Assembly (NCBI RefSeq): GCF_011297335.1
Contig: NZ_JAAOTJ010000006.1
Coordinates: 248,001-312,000 of the forward strand
Direction of reading: 5' to 3'
Origin: Catellatospora methionotrophica
Lineage (GTDB): Bacteria; Actinomycetota; Actinomycetes; Mycobacteriales; Micromonosporaceae
DNA: 64,000 nt
The notes below the pieces were generated by a model, which did not search any database, was not told the origin of the DNA, and was given only the letters and a program-made list of their open reading frames with translations. Below are positions 34,944-44,303 of this stretch, in pieces. Within the stretch, counting starts at the first letter, position 1; each line of letters starts with the position of its first letter. The position numbers and the translations under genes were made by a program.

Positions 34944-35010
34944 GAAGATCGCCGTTTGCGGTCGAAACTCGGGGCTGAACCCGAGGTTTCGACCGCAGAC
35001 GACGATCTTC
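34944..35010. terminator. 67-bp palindrome, family A-related copy 3
   Basis: 26-bp arms (34944-34969 and 34985-35010) with two mismatches, continuing inward through a further short stem. Starts GAAGATCGCCGTTTGCGG, related to but diverged from the copies at 8.5 and 29.5 kb. It lies just downstream of the KS-alpha/CLF transcript. Confidence 0.72.
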
Positions 35011-35016
35011 GTCCGG

Positions 35017-35058
35017 CCGCAGCCGCAGCCGCAGCCGCAGCCGCAGCCGCAGCCGCAG
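35017..35058 (+). repeat. Hexanucleotide microsatellite (CCGCAG x7)
   Basis: Seven perfect tandem copies of CCGCAG, then CGGCTGCGG which can fold back on the repeat. Noncoding, 18 bp beyond the CLF stop. Copy number is likely to vary between strains. Confidence 0.9.
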
Positions 35059-35075
35059 CGGCTGCGGCGGTCCGG

Positions 35076-36299
35076 CTACGGGGCCGTGACGACCACGGCG
35101 GCGTTGAAGCCGCCGATGCCACGGGCCAGGACCAGCGCGCGGCGCAGCGGGGCGGGGCGGGCGGCGTCGAGGACCAGGTCGAGGTCGCGGCAGCCGTCGG
35201 CGAGCGTGCCGACGTTGACGGTCGGTGGGATGACCTGGTCGCGCAGGGACAGCAGGGCGGTGGCGACGTCGAGCCCACCGGCCCCGGCGGCCAGCCGCCC
35301 GGTCATCGTCTTCGGCGCGGTCACCGGCACCCGGCCCGCCCCGAACACCCCGTTGAGCGCCTTCGCCTCGGCGAGGTCCAGCTCAGGCACCCCGGCCGCG
35401 TCGGCGAACACCACGTCGATGTCGGACGCGGGGCAGTGCGCGTCGGCCAGGGCCAGTTCGATCGCGCGGCGCAGGCCCGGCGGGCGGTTGCGGTCCGGGG
35501 CCGGGTCGAACGTGGCGGCGTAGCCGCTGATCTCGCCGTACACCTGCGGCGCGGCCCGGCGCCGGGCGGCCTCGCGCTGCTCGACGACGAGGATCGCGCC
35601 GCCCTCGCCCGGCACGAAGCCGTTCGCGTCCCGGTCGAAGGGCAGGTATGCCCGCGCCGGATCGTCGGACGCGCTGATCTGGCCGGTGGCGAGCTGCCCG
35701 ATCCAGCCCCACGGGCACAGCGAGCCGTCGACGCCGCCGGTGACCGCGAGCGCGGTGCCCGCCCGCAGGTGGCGGCGCGCCTGCCCGATCGCGTCGAGCC
35801 CGCCCGCCTGGTCGGTGACCAGCACGCCGCTCGGCCCGCGCATGCCGTGCCGGATCGAGATCTGCCCGGTGTTGACCGCGTAGAACCAGGCGAACGACTG
35901 GTACGCGCTGACGTGGTCGCCGCCCTTGGACCAGAGCTTCTCCAGCTCCTTCTGCCCGAACTCGAACCCCCCGGCGGAGCTGGCGGTGACCACGCCCACG
36001 TCGTAGTCGCCCAGTGCCGCCGGGTCGACGGCCGCGTCGGCCAGGGCCTGCGCGGCGGCGGTCAGCGAGAACCGGGTCACGTGGTCGGTCTGCGCCAGCA
36101 GCCGGTCGGGCAGGTGGGCGGCCGGGTCGAAGTCGCGGATCTCCCCGGCCAGCCGGGACGGGTACTGCGCCGGGTCGAAGCGGGCGATGCGGCCGATGCC
36201 ACCGCGTCCGTCCAGGACGTTCTTCCAGTACGTCTCGGCGTCCAGGCCGGTCGCGGCGACCACGCCGAGACCGGTGACGACGGGGGCGTCCGTGCTCAT
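35076..36299 (-). CDS. Type II polyketide chain-length factor (KS-beta)
   Basis: 407 residues with the ketosynthase fold, but the active-site Cys is replaced by Gln in VTDQAGG, the hallmark of chain-length factors, which decarboxylate malonyl-ACP for priming and set the chain length with KS-alpha. ATG at 36299 overlaps the KS-alpha stop (36296-36298). The chain length cannot be read by eye. Confidence 0.95.
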   Translation of the reverse strand: MSTDAPVVTGLGVVAATGLDAETYWKNVLDGRGGIGRIARFDPAQYPSRLAGEIRDFDPAAHLPDRLLAQTDHVTRFSLTAAAQALADAAVDPAALGDYDVGVVTASSAGGFEFGQKELEKLWSKGGDHVSAYQSFAWFYAVNTGQISIRHGMRGPSGVLVTDQAGGLDAIGQARRHLRAGTALAVTGGVDGSLCPWGWIGQLATGQISASDDPARAYLPFDRDANGFVPGEGGAILVVEQREAARRRAAPQVYGEISGYAATFDPAPDRNRPPGLRRAIELALADAHCPASDIDVVFADAAGVPELDLAEAKALNGVFGAGRVPVTAPKTMTGRLAAGAGGLDVATALLSLRDQVIPPTVNVGTLADGCRDLDLVLDAARPAPLRRALVLARGIGGFNAAVVVTAP

Positions 36300-37564
36300 C
36301 GGGCGTCTCCTTCCGGGCGGGCCAGCAGCATCGCGCTCTGGAAGCCGCCGAAGCCGCTGCCGACCGACAGCACCGCGTCCAGCCGCCGGTCACGCGCCTC
36401 CAGCGGCACGTAGTCGAGGTCGCACTCGGGGTCGGGCTCGTGCAGGTTGGCGGTGGGCGGCACGACGCCGTTGGTGATGGCCAGCGCGCAGGCGGCGACC
36501 TCGATCGCGCCGATCGCGCCGAGCGAATGCCCGACCATCGACTTGATCGAGCTCATCGGGGTGGCGTACGCGTGCTCGCGCAGGGCCAGCTTCACCGCGG
36601 CCGTCTCGTGCCGGTCGTTCTGCTTGGTGCCCGAGCCGTGCGCGTTGACGTAGCCGATCGCGGTCGGGTCCATCCGGGCCGTGTCCAGGGCGCTGCGGAT
36701 CGCCTCGGCCATCTCGCGGCCGTCGGGGCGCAGCCCGGTCATGTGGAACGCGTTGCAGCGCGAGGCGAACCCGACGATCTCGGCGTACACCGGTGCGCCG
36801 CGGCGGCGGGCCCGTTCCAGGTCCTCCAGCACGAACATGGCCGAGCCCTCGCCGAGCACGAAACCGTTGCGGCTGTTGTCGAACGGCCGGGACGCGTGCG
36901 CCGGGTCGTCGTTGCGCGGCGTGGTCGCCTTGATGGCGTCGAAGCAGGCCACCGTGATCGGCGAGATCGGGGCGTCGCTGGCCCCGCCCACCACCACGTC
37001 GGCGCTGCCCTCGCGGATCAGTTCGGCCGCGTACGCCACGGCGTCCAGTCCGGACGTGCAACCCGTGGAGACGACGGCCGCCGGGCCCTCCGCGCCGATC
37101 GACCAGGCGACCTCGGCCGCGAACGAGCCGGGCACGTAGTAGTCGTACAGGTGGGGCGAGGTGCGGGCGTTGTCGACCAGCCAGCGCTGCCCCTTCTCGG
37201 AGGCGATGACGTACTCGCGCTCCAGGCTCATCGTCGCCCCGACGGCGCTGCCGACCACCGTGCCCATCCGGTACGGATCCAGTTCGGCGAGTTCGAGGCC
37301 GGCGTCGGCGACGGCCTCGGCGGCGGCCACCACGGCGAACTGCGCCGCGCGGTCCATCCGCAGCGTCTGGGCCGGGGTGAGCCCGTACGCGGCCGGGTCG
37401 AAGTCGCACTCGGCGGCGACCTGGGACCGGAACGGCGAAGGGTCGAAGAAGCTGATGGTGCGGGTCGCGGTGCGTCCTGAGGTCAGCAGCTCCCAGAACG
37501 CCTTGGCGCCGATGCCGCCCGGCGCCACCACGCCCAATCCGGTGATCACGACACGTCGATGCAT
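36296..37564 (-). CDS. Type II polyketide ketosynthase (KS-alpha)
   Basis: 422-residue condensing enzyme of the minimal aromatic PKS. The catalytic triad motifs are intact: Cys in VSTGCTSG, His in [12 protein letters not shown] and His in [10 protein letters not shown]. Starts MHRRVVITG at 37564. SARP-type heptad repeats lie 52-69 bp upstream on the coding strand. No ketoreductase is encoded nearby, so the chain is likely cyclised unreduced. Confidence 0.96.
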   Translation of the reverse strand: MHRRVVITGLGVVAPGGIGAKAFWELLTSGRTATRTISFFDPSPFRSQVAAECDFDPAAYGLTPAQTLRMDRAAQFAVVAAAEAVADAGLELAELDPYRMGTVVGSAVGATMSLEREYVIASEKGQRWLVDNARTSPHLYDYYVPGSFAAEVAWSIGAEGPAAVVSTGCTSGLDAVAYAAELIREGSADVVVGGASDAPISPITVACFDAIKATTPRNDDPAHASRPFDNSRNGFVLGEGSAMFVLEDLERARRRGAPVYAEIVGFASRCNAFHMTGLRPDGREMAEAIRSALDTARMDPTAIGYVNAHGSGTKQNDRHETAAVKLALREHAYATPMSSIKSMVGHSLGAIGAIEVAACALAITNGVVPPTANLHEPDPECDLDYVPLEARDRRLDAVLSVGSGFGGFQSAMLLARPEGDAR

Positions 37565-37615
37565 GGACGCCTCCTGCGGGGTCGGTGGACCTGCCGTCGA
37601 GCGTCCCCCGCGCCG

Positions 37616-37633
37616 ACTTGAGCCCTGCTTGAG
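37616..37633 (-). promoter_or_regulatory. SARP-type direct repeat upstream of KS-alpha
   Basis: On the coding (minus) strand the heptads CTCAAGC and CTCAAGT occur with an exact 11-bp period, the spacing bound by SARP activators such as ActII-ORF4. The near edge is 52 bp upstream of the KS-alpha ATG. Confidence 0.7.
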
Positions 37634-37656
37634 AAACTCCCGGCCGACTGGCCGGG

Positions 37657-38529
37657 TCAGGCCGGGCCGCGCCCGACGGTGACCAGCTCCGAGCTGGTGC
37701 GGACCGCGGTGGAGGCGACGGGCTCCCAGGTCCAGGCGGTGTCGAGGGCGGACGCGGTGTCCAGCACCGGGTCGCCGGTGAGGATGGCGTGCTGCACCCG
37801 CCGGATGCGCCGGGAGGGTTCCAGGCCGAGTTCGTCGACGAGCACCTCGCGCAGGCGGCGGAAGGCGTCCAGGGCGTCGGTGCGCCGGCCCGCGCGATAC
37901 AGCGCGATCATGAACTGGGCCTGCAGGTCCTCGTGCAGCGGGTGGCGGGCGGCCAGGCAGCCCAGCTCGCCCAGGATCTCCCGGTGGCGGCCCAGCGCCA
38001 GGTCGGCGTCGATGCGCTGCTTCCAGGTGGCCAGCCGGGCCTCCTCCAGGCGCTGCGCCTCGACCCGCAGCACCGGGCCGAGCCGCACGTCGACCAGCGC
38101 CGAGCCGCGCCACACGGCCAGCGCCGCGCCGAGCAGGCGCGAGGCGTGCTCGTGGTCGCCGCAGAGCTGGGCCAGCCGTCCCTGGTCGGCCAGCCGCTCG
38201 TACTCGTGCAGGTCGAGCGAGGCGTCGTCCAGGTGCAGCTGGTAGCCGTCGGCGTGGGTGACCAGCAGTTCGCGGGCCACCCGGGCCGGGTCCATGCCGC
38301 AGGTGCGGGCCAGCATCCGCCGGATCTGCAGGATGTAGGTCTGCAGCGTGGTCAGCGCGCTCGCGGGCGGCTCGTCGTCCCACAACTCGGTGGTGAGCAG
38401 GTCGATCGGCACCACCCGGTCGGCGTGGACCAGCAGCAGCGCCAGCACCTTGCGCGGTTTGGGTGCGGTCAGATCACCCGCCACCCCGCCACTGCGTACA
38501 TCCAGCGGGCCGAGTACTCGACATTGCAT
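37657..38529 (-). CDS. SARP-family pathway activator
   Basis: 290 residues: OmpR-like winged helix (residues 1-95, with LGPLDV and [16 protein letters not shown]) and a bacterial transcriptional activation domain (about 100-255, LHEYERL..., [19 protein letters not shown]). No ATPase part, so a small stand-alone SARP. ATG at 38529 has GGGAG 5 nt upstream; a GTG at 38535 is in frame. It lies between the two arms of the polyketide cluster and is the obvious candidate to bind the repeats at 37616 and 38707. Confidence 0.92.
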   Translation of the reverse strand: MQCRVLGPLDVRSGGVAGDLTAPKPRKVLALLLVHADRVVPIDLLTTELWDDEPPASALTTLQTYILQIRRMLARTCGMDPARVARELLVTHADGYQLHLDDASLDLHEYERLADQGRLAQLCGDHEHASRLLGAALAVWRGSALVDVRLGPVLRVEAQRLEEARLATWKQRIDADLALGRHREILGELGCLAARHPLHEDLQAQFMIALYRAGRRTDALDAFRRLREVLVDELGLEPSRRIRRVQHAILTGDPVLDTASALDTAWTWEPVASTAVRTSSELVTVGRGPA

Positions 38530-38825
38530 GTCCACTCCCGAATGGCTCGTCGCGCTCGCGATGTGCGAAAGCCGCCTCCACCACTATTAGTGCTCGCAAG
38601 GGGCGATCTGTCCCATTCGGCGGAACTGGTGACGATCTTTCTCGGGTGGTGCCAGGGCCGGTCCGTGGACCCGCGCTGATCGCGGCGTGGTGGCTTGACC
38701 TGGGCATTCAAGCAGGTTTCCACCGGTCCTCAAGTGGCCGGCTGCGACGGTTCATGGCAGACCGGTTCGCCGCGGACTGACCGCGTGCGGCCGAAATCCC
38801 CATCCCGGCCCGTAGAGGAGCGCCG
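38530..38825. other. Divergent regulatory region SARP / aromatase
   Basis: 296 bp without a gene, containing the promoters of the SARP gene (minus) and the aromatase operon (plus) and the SARP-type repeats at 38707-38735. No other open frame there looks coding. Confidence 0.7.
38707..38735 (+). promoter_or_regulatory. SARP-type repeats upstream of the aromatase operon
   Basis: TTCAAGC (38707-38713) and CTCAAGT (38729-38735) stand 22 bp apart with a degenerate heptad TTCCACC (38718-38724) halfway, i.e. three heptads at 11-bp period. Both outer heptads match those in front of KS-alpha, including the following AGG. The site is 91 bp before the ATG. Confidence 0.65.
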
Positions 38826-39758
38826 ATGTCCAAGAACAAGGTGTACACCGAGACCCAGCGCGCGGAGGTCGACGCGCCGGCCGCGGTCGCCTTCGAGCTC
38901 ATCAACGACCTGCGCCACTGGCCGCAGTTCTTCCCTGACGGCGTACACGCCGAGCCGGACGCCGACGGCGCGAACGTGCGCTGGTGGGCCCTGGACGGCG
39001 ACGAGGTGCGCCAGTGGAGCACCACCCGCACGGTCGACAGGGCCGGGCTGCGGGTCGTCACCGAGCAGCGGGACTGCGCCGCACCGCTGGTCTCGGTGCG
39101 TACCGAGTGGACCTTCGCGCCGCGCGGCGAGCAGGCCTGCGAGGCCGAGCTGACGGTGACGGTGACCGCCGTGCCGGGCGAGCAGGGCGCGGACGCCGCC
39201 GCCGCGCAGCTGGAAGGCGCCGAGCAGATCGTGTCCCGGGTCAAGGCCCTGGCCGAGCAGTGGGACGAGCTGGAGCAGCTGGTCATCTCCTTCGAGGACC
39301 CGCTGTTCATCGCCGGCCAGCCGCAGCAGGTCTACGAGTTCCTGTACGCGGCCGACAAGTGGCCCGAGCGCGTCCCGCACGTCACCGCGCTGTCGATGAC
39401 CGAGGACCAGCCCGGCGTGCAGTTCTTCGACATGGACACGGTCACCCCGGAGGGCCGCGCGCACACCACCCGCTCGGTGCGCGTCTGCCTGCCGCACAAA
39501 ATCATCTACAAGCAGATCGGCCTGCCCAAGCTGCTCGACGCGCACACCGGTCACTGGCACTTCGTGGAGACCCCCGAGGGCGTCACCGTGCACGCCCGGC
39601 ACACCGCGACCATCAAGCCGTCGGCGCTGAACCTGCTCGGCGAGGACACCACCGTCGCCGACGCGCGCCGCTACCTGCGCCGGGTGCTCAGCACGAACTC
39701 GCTGCAGACGCTGCGCCACGCGCAGGCGTACGCCGAGGAGCCGGCCCGTGCCCACTAG
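38826..39758 (+). CDS. Didomain polyketide aromatase/cyclase
   Basis: 310 residues made of two START/SRPBCC-like halves (about 5-145 and 150-300). The N-terminal half has WPQFFPD and WALDGDEVRQW; the second half repeats the pattern (KWPERVPHV, GHWHFVETPEGVTVHARH). Didomain enzymes of this type catalyse C9-C14 or C7-C12 first-ring closure on the ACP-bound poly-beta-ketone. GTAGAGGAG precedes the ATG. Overlaps the ligase start by 11 bp; first gene of the plus-strand biosynthetic operon. Confidence 0.93.
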   Translation: MSKNKVYTETQRAEVDAPAAVAFELINDLRHWPQFFPDGVHAEPDADGANVRWWALDGDEVRQWSTTRTVDRAGLRVVTEQRDCAAPLVSVRTEWTFAPRGEQACEAELTVTVTAVPGEQGADAAAAQLEGAEQIVSRVKALAEQWDELEQLVISFEDPLFIAGQPQQVYEFLYAADKWPERVPHVTALSMTEDQPGVQFFDMDTVTPEGRAHTTRSVRVCLPHKIIYKQIGLPKLLDAHTGHWHFVETPEGVTVHARHTATIKPSALNLLGEDTTVADARRYLRRVLSTNSLQTLRHAQAYAEEPARAH

Positions 39759-41673
39759 CACCGACGCCGTCGCCGCGGAGCGGGAACTGGCCGACGTGCT
39801 GGCCCGCTCCGGCGGCACCCTCGACGGGCTGCTGCGCCGGGCCGCGGTCAGCGCACCGCACCGCATCGCGGTGCAGGCCGGTTCCCGCGCGATGACGTTC
39901 GCCGAGCTCGACGCGGCTGCCGACGGCTTCGCGGCCCGGCTCACCGCGCTGCTCCCGCGCGATGCGGCACCGCCCCGGCCGGGCCTGCCCGGCGCGGTCG
40001 TCGGCGTCGCGTCGGCGCTGCACCCGGCCTTCGCGGTGGCCTACTACGGGACGATCAGGGCGGGCCACGTGTGCGCTGTGATCAACCCGCTGCAGGGCGA
40101 GGAGGAGCTGGCGTACGCGCTGGAGTCCGCCGGGGTGCAGGTGCTCGTCGGGGTCGCCGACATGGCGGACCGGCTGCAGCGGATCCGGCTGGACCTGCCG
40201 CGGCTGGCGCACGTGTTCTACCTGGACCGTCCGGGCGAGCACTGCGTGCCCGCGGCGGGGGCCCCGGCGGGCCGCTCGGCCCGGTTCGACTCGCCGGTCG
40301 GCGACCCGGACGCGGCGGCGGTGATCCAGTTCACCAGCGGCACCACCGGGCGGCCCAAGGCAGTCCTGCTCACCCACCGCAACCTGGTCTTCAACGCGGC
40401 GCAGGTGGTGGGCGTGCACGGGCTGGGCCCGGACACGGTGACGCTCAACCACCTGCCGACGTACCACCCGATGCACCTGAACTCGGCCGTCTGCGCCGGG
40501 TCCACCCAGGTGCTGTGCCCGGACGCCGACCCGACGCAGGCCGTCGCGACGGCGGCCCGCACCGGCGCGACGCACTTCTACAGCCTGCCTGTGCGGCTGG
40601 CCCGGATGGCCGCCGACCCGCGGCTGCCCACTTGGCACATGCCCGGGGTGCGGGCGATCCTCTCCGGAGGGTCCGCGCTGGCCCCGGCCGCCGCGGCCCG
40701 GCTCTGCGCCGGGCTGGGCATCCCGGTCATCCAGGGGTACGGCCTGGCCGAGACAGCGCCGCTGACCCACTGCGACCGGATCGACCGGCCGTCGGCGGGT
40801 TCGGTCGGCAGGCCGGTCGCCGGGACCGAGTGCCGGGTCGTCGACCTGGACACCCGGCAGCCGCTGCCCGCCGGCACCCCCGGCGAGGTGCAGCTGCGCG
40901 GGCCGCAGCTGATGGCGGGCTACCTGACCCCCGACGGGGTGCAGCGCCCGTTCGACGCCGAGGGCTGGTTCGACACCGGCGACGTGGGACGGCTCGACGA
41001 GGAAGGCACGTTGTTCCTGGTCGACCGGCTCAAGGACGTCTTCAAGTGCGACAACTGGCTGGTCTCACCCGTGGAGCTGGAACGGGTGATCATGCGCCAT
41101 CCGGCGGTGACCGACTGCATGGTCGTCGACATGCCGCACGAATACCGCGGCGCGGTCGCGTACGCCCTGGTCGTCACCGACGACGAGCAGGTCGGCCCGG
41201 ACGAGATCGTCACGTTCGTCAACGCGGGCCTGCCCGAATACCAGCACCTGCACGGCATCGAGCTGGTGCGGGAGATCCCGCGCTCGCCCAACGGCAAAGC
41301 CCGCCGCCGGGACGTGCGCACCCATGTACACACGCGGCACGCCGCCGCGTCCACCCGAAGGAGCGACCACATGGTCACGTTCATCAACAAGATCACTGTC
41401 AGCGGCGACGTCGCCCGGTTCGAGCAGGTCCTGGAGGAGATCTCGGCGTACATGGGCGGCCAGCCCGGCTTCATCGGCCGGCAGCTCTACCGCTCGCGCC
41501 GCCAGCCGGAGGTCTTCATCGAGACCGTGCAGTGGGCCGACGCCGCCGCGCACGCCAACGCCGTGCAGACCCCGGGTTTCCGGGAGCAGGTCATGAAGCT
41601 GGCCGGGCTCGCCGTCCCGGAGCACGACCTGTACGACGCGATCGGCGAGCACGCGCCGCTCGCCGCTGCCTGA
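39748..41673 (+). CDS. Acyl-CoA/ACP ligase fused to an ABM-family monooxygenase
   Basis: 641 residues. Residues 1-540 form an adenylate-forming ligase: FTSGTTGRPKAVLLTH, YGLAETAPLTH, WFDTGDVG and the catalytic lysine in RSPNGKARRRD. Residues 542-641 form an ABM (antibiotic biosynthesis monooxygenase) domain like those that oxidise anthrones to quinones without cofactor. The two are joined in frame through a short linker, yet GAAGGAG lies 7 nt before an internal ATG at 41371, so a free ABM protein is probably also made, or a stop was lost. The GTG start overlaps the aromatase stop. Confidence 0.85.
   Translation: MPTSTDAVAAERELADVLARSGGTLDGLLRRAAVSAPHRIAVQAGSRAMTFAELDAAADGFAARLTALLPRDAAPPRPGLPGAVVGVASALHPAFAVAYYGTIRAGHVCAVINPLQGEEELAYALESAGVQVLVGVADMADRLQRIRLDLPRLAHVFYLDRPGEHCVPAAGAPAGRSARFDSPVGDPDAAAVIQFTSGTTGRPKAVLLTHRNLVFNAAQVVGVHGLGPDTVTLNHLPTYHPMHLNSAVCAGSTQVLCPDADPTQAVATAARTGATHFYSLPVRLARMAADPRLPTWHMPGVRAILSGGSALAPAAAARLCAGLGIPVIQGYGLAETAPLTHCDRIDRPSAGSVGRPVAGTECRVVDLDTRQPLPAGTPGEVQLRGPQLMAGYLTPDGVQRPFDAEGWFDTGDVGRLDEEGTLFLVDRLKDVFKCDNWLVSPVELERVIMRHPAVTDCMVVDMPHEYRGAVAYALVVTDDEQVGPDEIVTFVNAGLPEYQHLHGIELVREIPRSPNGKARRRDVRTHVHTRHAAASTRRSDHMVTFINKITVSGDVARFEQVLEEISAYMGGQPGFIGRQLYRSRRQPEVFIETVQWADAAAHANAVQTPGFREQVMKLAGLAVPEHDLYDAIGEHAPLAAA
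41371..41673 (+). CDS. ABM-domain monooxygenase from an internal start
   Basis: In-frame ATG inside the ligase fusion preceded by a strong GAAGGAG (7 nt spacing) and encoding a complete 100-residue ABM domain (VTFINKITV..., QPGFIGRQLYRSR). Expected role: oxygenation of the aromatic polyketide. It is listed separately because the signal for independent translation is as good as for any gene in the operon; the sequence alone does not show whether one or both forms exist. Confidence 0.6.
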   Translation: MVTFINKITVSGDVARFEQVLEEISAYMGGQPGFIGRQLYRSRRQPEVFIETVQWADAAAHANAVQTPGFREQVMKLAGLAVPEHDLYDAIGEHAPLAAA

Positions 41674-41710
41674 ACCAGCCCGCCGATGCCTGAACGGAAG
41701 GGAGCGCGTC

Positions 41711-41971
41711 ATGAACGACTTCACCATCGAGGACGTGCGGCGCATCCTGCGCGATGTCGCAGGGGCGGACGAGAGAGTGGACCTGGACGGGGACATCGCC
41801 GAAACCAGCTTCGCGGACCTGGGGTATGACTCCCTGGCGCTGCTGGAGACCACGGCCCGGCTGCAACGCGACCTCGGCATCCGCCTGCCCGACGACGCGG
41901 TGCTGGCGGTGAGCACGCCTGGACAGCTGATCGACCTGGTCAGCTTGACCCGGGCGGGAGCCTTGTCGTGA
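41711..41971 (+). CDS. Polyketide acyl carrier protein
   Basis: 86 residues with the phosphopantetheine Ser in [11 protein letters not shown] (about residue 41). The third component of the minimal PKS, here located in the plus-strand operon away from KS-alpha/CLF. GGAAGGGAGCG precedes the ATG, and its stop overlaps the GTG of accDA (41968-41971). Confidence 0.95.
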   Translation: MNDFTIEDVRRILRDVAGADERVDLDGDIAETSFADLGYDSLALLETTARLQRDLGIRLPDDAVLAVSTPGQLIDLVSLTRAGALS

Positions 41972-43707
41972 CCGGGGACGGGGCCGGGCCGGGCGACACG
42001 CCCGGCCCGGCCGGCCCGGCCGCGTCGTGGGTGTCCTGCGGCCGCTGCCAGGCCGTCGTCTACGGCAAGCGGCTGGCCCGCAGCAACGGCATCTGCCCGC
42101 AGTGCGGCTACTGCCGCCCGCTGGCCGCCTGGGACCGGCTGGCGCTGCTGGCCGATCCCGGCTCCGTCGAGCCGCTGGACCTGGTCGCCGAGGCCGCGGA
42201 CCCGCTGCGGTTCGTCGACGACAAGCCGTACCCGCAGCGCATCGCCGAAGCGCGGCACGCGACCGGGCTGGCCGAGGCGGTGGTGTGCTGCAAGCTGCGG
42301 ATGGCGGGCACGCCGGCGATCGCCGCGGTGATGGACTTCCGCTTCATGGGCGGCAGCCTGTCCGGCGCGGTCGGTGAGCTGATCACCTGCGCGGCCGAGA
42401 CCGCGCTGGCCCTGCGCCTGCCGCTGCTGCTGGTCACCGCCTCGGGCGGGGTGCGCATGCAGGAGGGCGTCATCGGCCTGATGCAGATGGCGAAGACCGC
42501 GCAGGCGCTGCACCAGCTCGACGAGGCGGGGCTGCCCACGGTCTGCCTGGTCACCGACCCGACCTACGGCGGGGTGGCCGCCTCGTTCGCGATGCTCGGC
42601 GACGTCGTGGTCGCCGAACCCGGCGCGCGGCTGGGCTTCGCCGGTCCCCGGGTCATCGCCCAGACCATCAAACAGGAGCTGCCGCCGGGCTTCCAGACCG
42701 CGGAGTTCCTGCTGGACCGGGGTTTCCTGGACCTGATCTGCCCGCGCCCGGCGCTGCGCCACCGGATCGGGCGGCTGCTGGCCATCGGCACCCGCCGCGA
42801 CGCCGTGCCGCCGACCCCGGTCGAGGGCGGCGCGTCCACGGTGGTCCGTGATCCCGCGCTGCTGCCCGAGCGGCGGGCCTGGGAGGCGGTCCGCCGGGCC
42901 CGCAACGTCGCCCGGCCCACCACCTCCGACTACCTCAGCATGATCCTCGACGACTTCGAGGAGCTGCACGGCGACCGGGTCGGCGGCGACTGCCCGGCGA
43001 TCGTCGGCGGGGTCGGCCGGCTCGGCGGCACGCCGCTGGTCGTGATCGGCCACGAGAAGGGCCACACCACCCGCGAACTGGCCCGCCGCAACTACGGCAT
43101 GCCGGGCCCGTCCGGCTACCGCAAGGCCGCCCGGCTGCTGCGGCTGGCCGCCAAGTGGGGCCTGCCCGTGGTCACCCTGGTCGACACGCCCGGTGCGTAT
43201 CCGGGCGTGGACGCCGAGGAGCAGGGCCAGGCGACCGCCATCGCCGAGAACCTGCGCCTGATGGGCTCGCTGCCGGTCCCGGTGGTCACCGTGATCACCG
43301 GTGAGGGGTGCAGCGGCGGGGCGCTGGGCATCGCCGTCGCCGACCGCGTACTGATCATGGAGAACGCGGTCTACACCGTGATCAGCCCCGAGGGCTGCGC
43401 GGCGATCCTGTGGCGGGACGCCGCCGCCGCGCCCACGGCCGCCGAGGCCCTGCGGGTCGACGCGCGCTCCCTGCTCGAACTCGGTGTGGTGGAAGGCGTC
43501 ATCCCGGAACCGCCGGGCGGCGCCGAGGCCGACCACACCGGTGCGGCCGCCGCGCTGCGCGCCGCCGTCCATGCCGAGCTGGCCGAACTCGCGGGGCTGG
43601 ACCAAGCCCGCCTCGTCGCGCAGCGGCGTGCCCGCTTCCGCCGTTTCGGCAGCTCGCGACGGCCCGATGGGGCCGTACTGATCCCGACCGAAGGAGGTTC
43701 GTGGTGA
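41968..43707 (+). CDS. Acetyl-CoA carboxylase carboxyltransferase, beta-alpha fusion
   Basis: 579 residues combining AccD-like (residues 1-280, opening with a four-Cys zinc ribbon SCGRC...CPQC and [10 protein letters not shown]) and AccA-like halves (295-560, [32 protein letters not shown]). Transfers carboxyl from biotin to acetyl-CoA. Fused AccDA proteins are typical of dedicated malonyl-CoA supply in type II PKS clusters. GTG start overlaps the ACP stop; followed directly by accB and accC. Confidence 0.93.
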   Translation: MTGDGAGPGDTPGPAGPAASWVSCGRCQAVVYGKRLARSNGICPQCGYCRPLAAWDRLALLADPGSVEPLDLVAEAADPLRFVDDKPYPQRIAEARHATGLAEAVVCCKLRMAGTPAIAAVMDFRFMGGSLSGAVGELITCAAETALALRLPLLLVTASGGVRMQEGVIGLMQMAKTAQALHQLDEAGLPTVCLVTDPTYGGVAASFAMLGDVVVAEPGARLGFAGPRVIAQTIKQELPPGFQTAEFLLDRGFLDLICPRPALRHRIGRLLAIGTRRDAVPPTPVEGGASTVVRDPALLPERRAWEAVRRARNVARPTTSDYLSMILDDFEELHGDRVGGDCPAIVGGVGRLGGTPLVVIGHEKGHTTRELARRNYGMPGPSGYRKAARLLRLAAKWGLPVVTLVDTPGAYPGVDAEEQGQATAIAENLRLMGSLPVPVVTVITGEGCSGGALGIAVADRVLIMENAVYTVISPEGCAAILWRDAAAAPTAAEALRVDARSLLELGVVEGVIPEPPGGAEADHTGAAAALRAAVHAELAELAGLDQARLVAQRRARFRRFGSSRRPDGAVLIPTEGGSW

Positions 43708-44294
43708 CCGGTCTGCTGGATCCACACCTGCGCGTGCCACCCGTACCGGTGGACACCGCCGACGTCTGCTCGATGCACGACGCGCTGCCCGACACCGCCC
43801 GCACCGTCGCCGACGACCTCGACGACGTACGCCGCAGCGCCCAGCAGTTGCTGTCCGGCGTGGACCGGCAGCCCACCGCGCTGCGTATCCGGGCCGGTGA
43901 CGTCCTCGTCGAGCTGGAGTGGGCCGACGAGAACGCCGTCGTGCCGATCGAGGCCGCGCCGGTCGCGGCGGTGGCCGCCGTGCGGACGGAGACGTCCACG
44001 ACGGTCGCGGTCGCCGCCGCCCCGGCCCCGCCCGCCGACGACGGCTTCGCCGACATCTGCGCGAACACCGTCGGCACGTTCTACCGCGCGGCGGAGCCGG
44101 GCACGGCCCCGTTCGTGACCGAGGGCGACCACGTCCGGCGCGGCCAGCAGGTCGCGATCATCGAGGTGATGAAGCTGATGATCCCGGTCGAGGCCGAACG
44201 GGACGGGCAGATCGTCGCCGTGCATGTCACCGACGGCACCTCGGTGGAGTACGGCGACCGGCTGCTGACCCTCGCCCCGGCGACCGGGCGCTAG
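43704..44294 (+). CDS. accB: Biotin carboxyl carrier protein of acetyl-CoA carboxylase
   Basis: 196 residues. C-terminal biotinyl domain with the biotin lysine in [11 protein letters not shown] (about residue 155); preceded by an Ala/Pro-rich hinge. The N-terminal 85 residues are longer than in housekeeping AccB. GTG at 43704 overlaps the previous stop and has AAGGAGG 6 nt upstream. Works with the flanking AccDA and AccC. Confidence 0.92.
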   Translation: MTGLLDPHLRVPPVPVDTADVCSMHDALPDTARTVADDLDDVRRSAQQLLSGVDRQPTALRIRAGDVLVELEWADENAVVPIEAAPVAAVAAVRTETSTTVAVAAAPAPPADDGFADICANTVGTFYRAAEPGTAPFVTEGDHVRRGQQVAIIEVMKLMIPVEAERDGQIVAVHVTDGTSVEYGDRLLTLAPATGR

Positions 44295-44303
44295 GGGGCG
44301 GGC

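Larger units (their letters stand above)
34777..35075. other. Intergenic region between CLF and multicopper oxidase
   Basis: 299 bp without a gene. It contains a direct repeat GACCAAT (34824-34830 and 34833-34839) about 50 bp upstream of the oxidase start, which may be a regulator site; the family-A palindrome (34944-35010); and seven CCGCAG hexamers (35017-35058). Confidence 0.7.

Noticed and set aside
35017-35058. CRISPR-like repeat
   Set aside because: Simple hexamer tandem repeat without spacers; no cas gene in the window.
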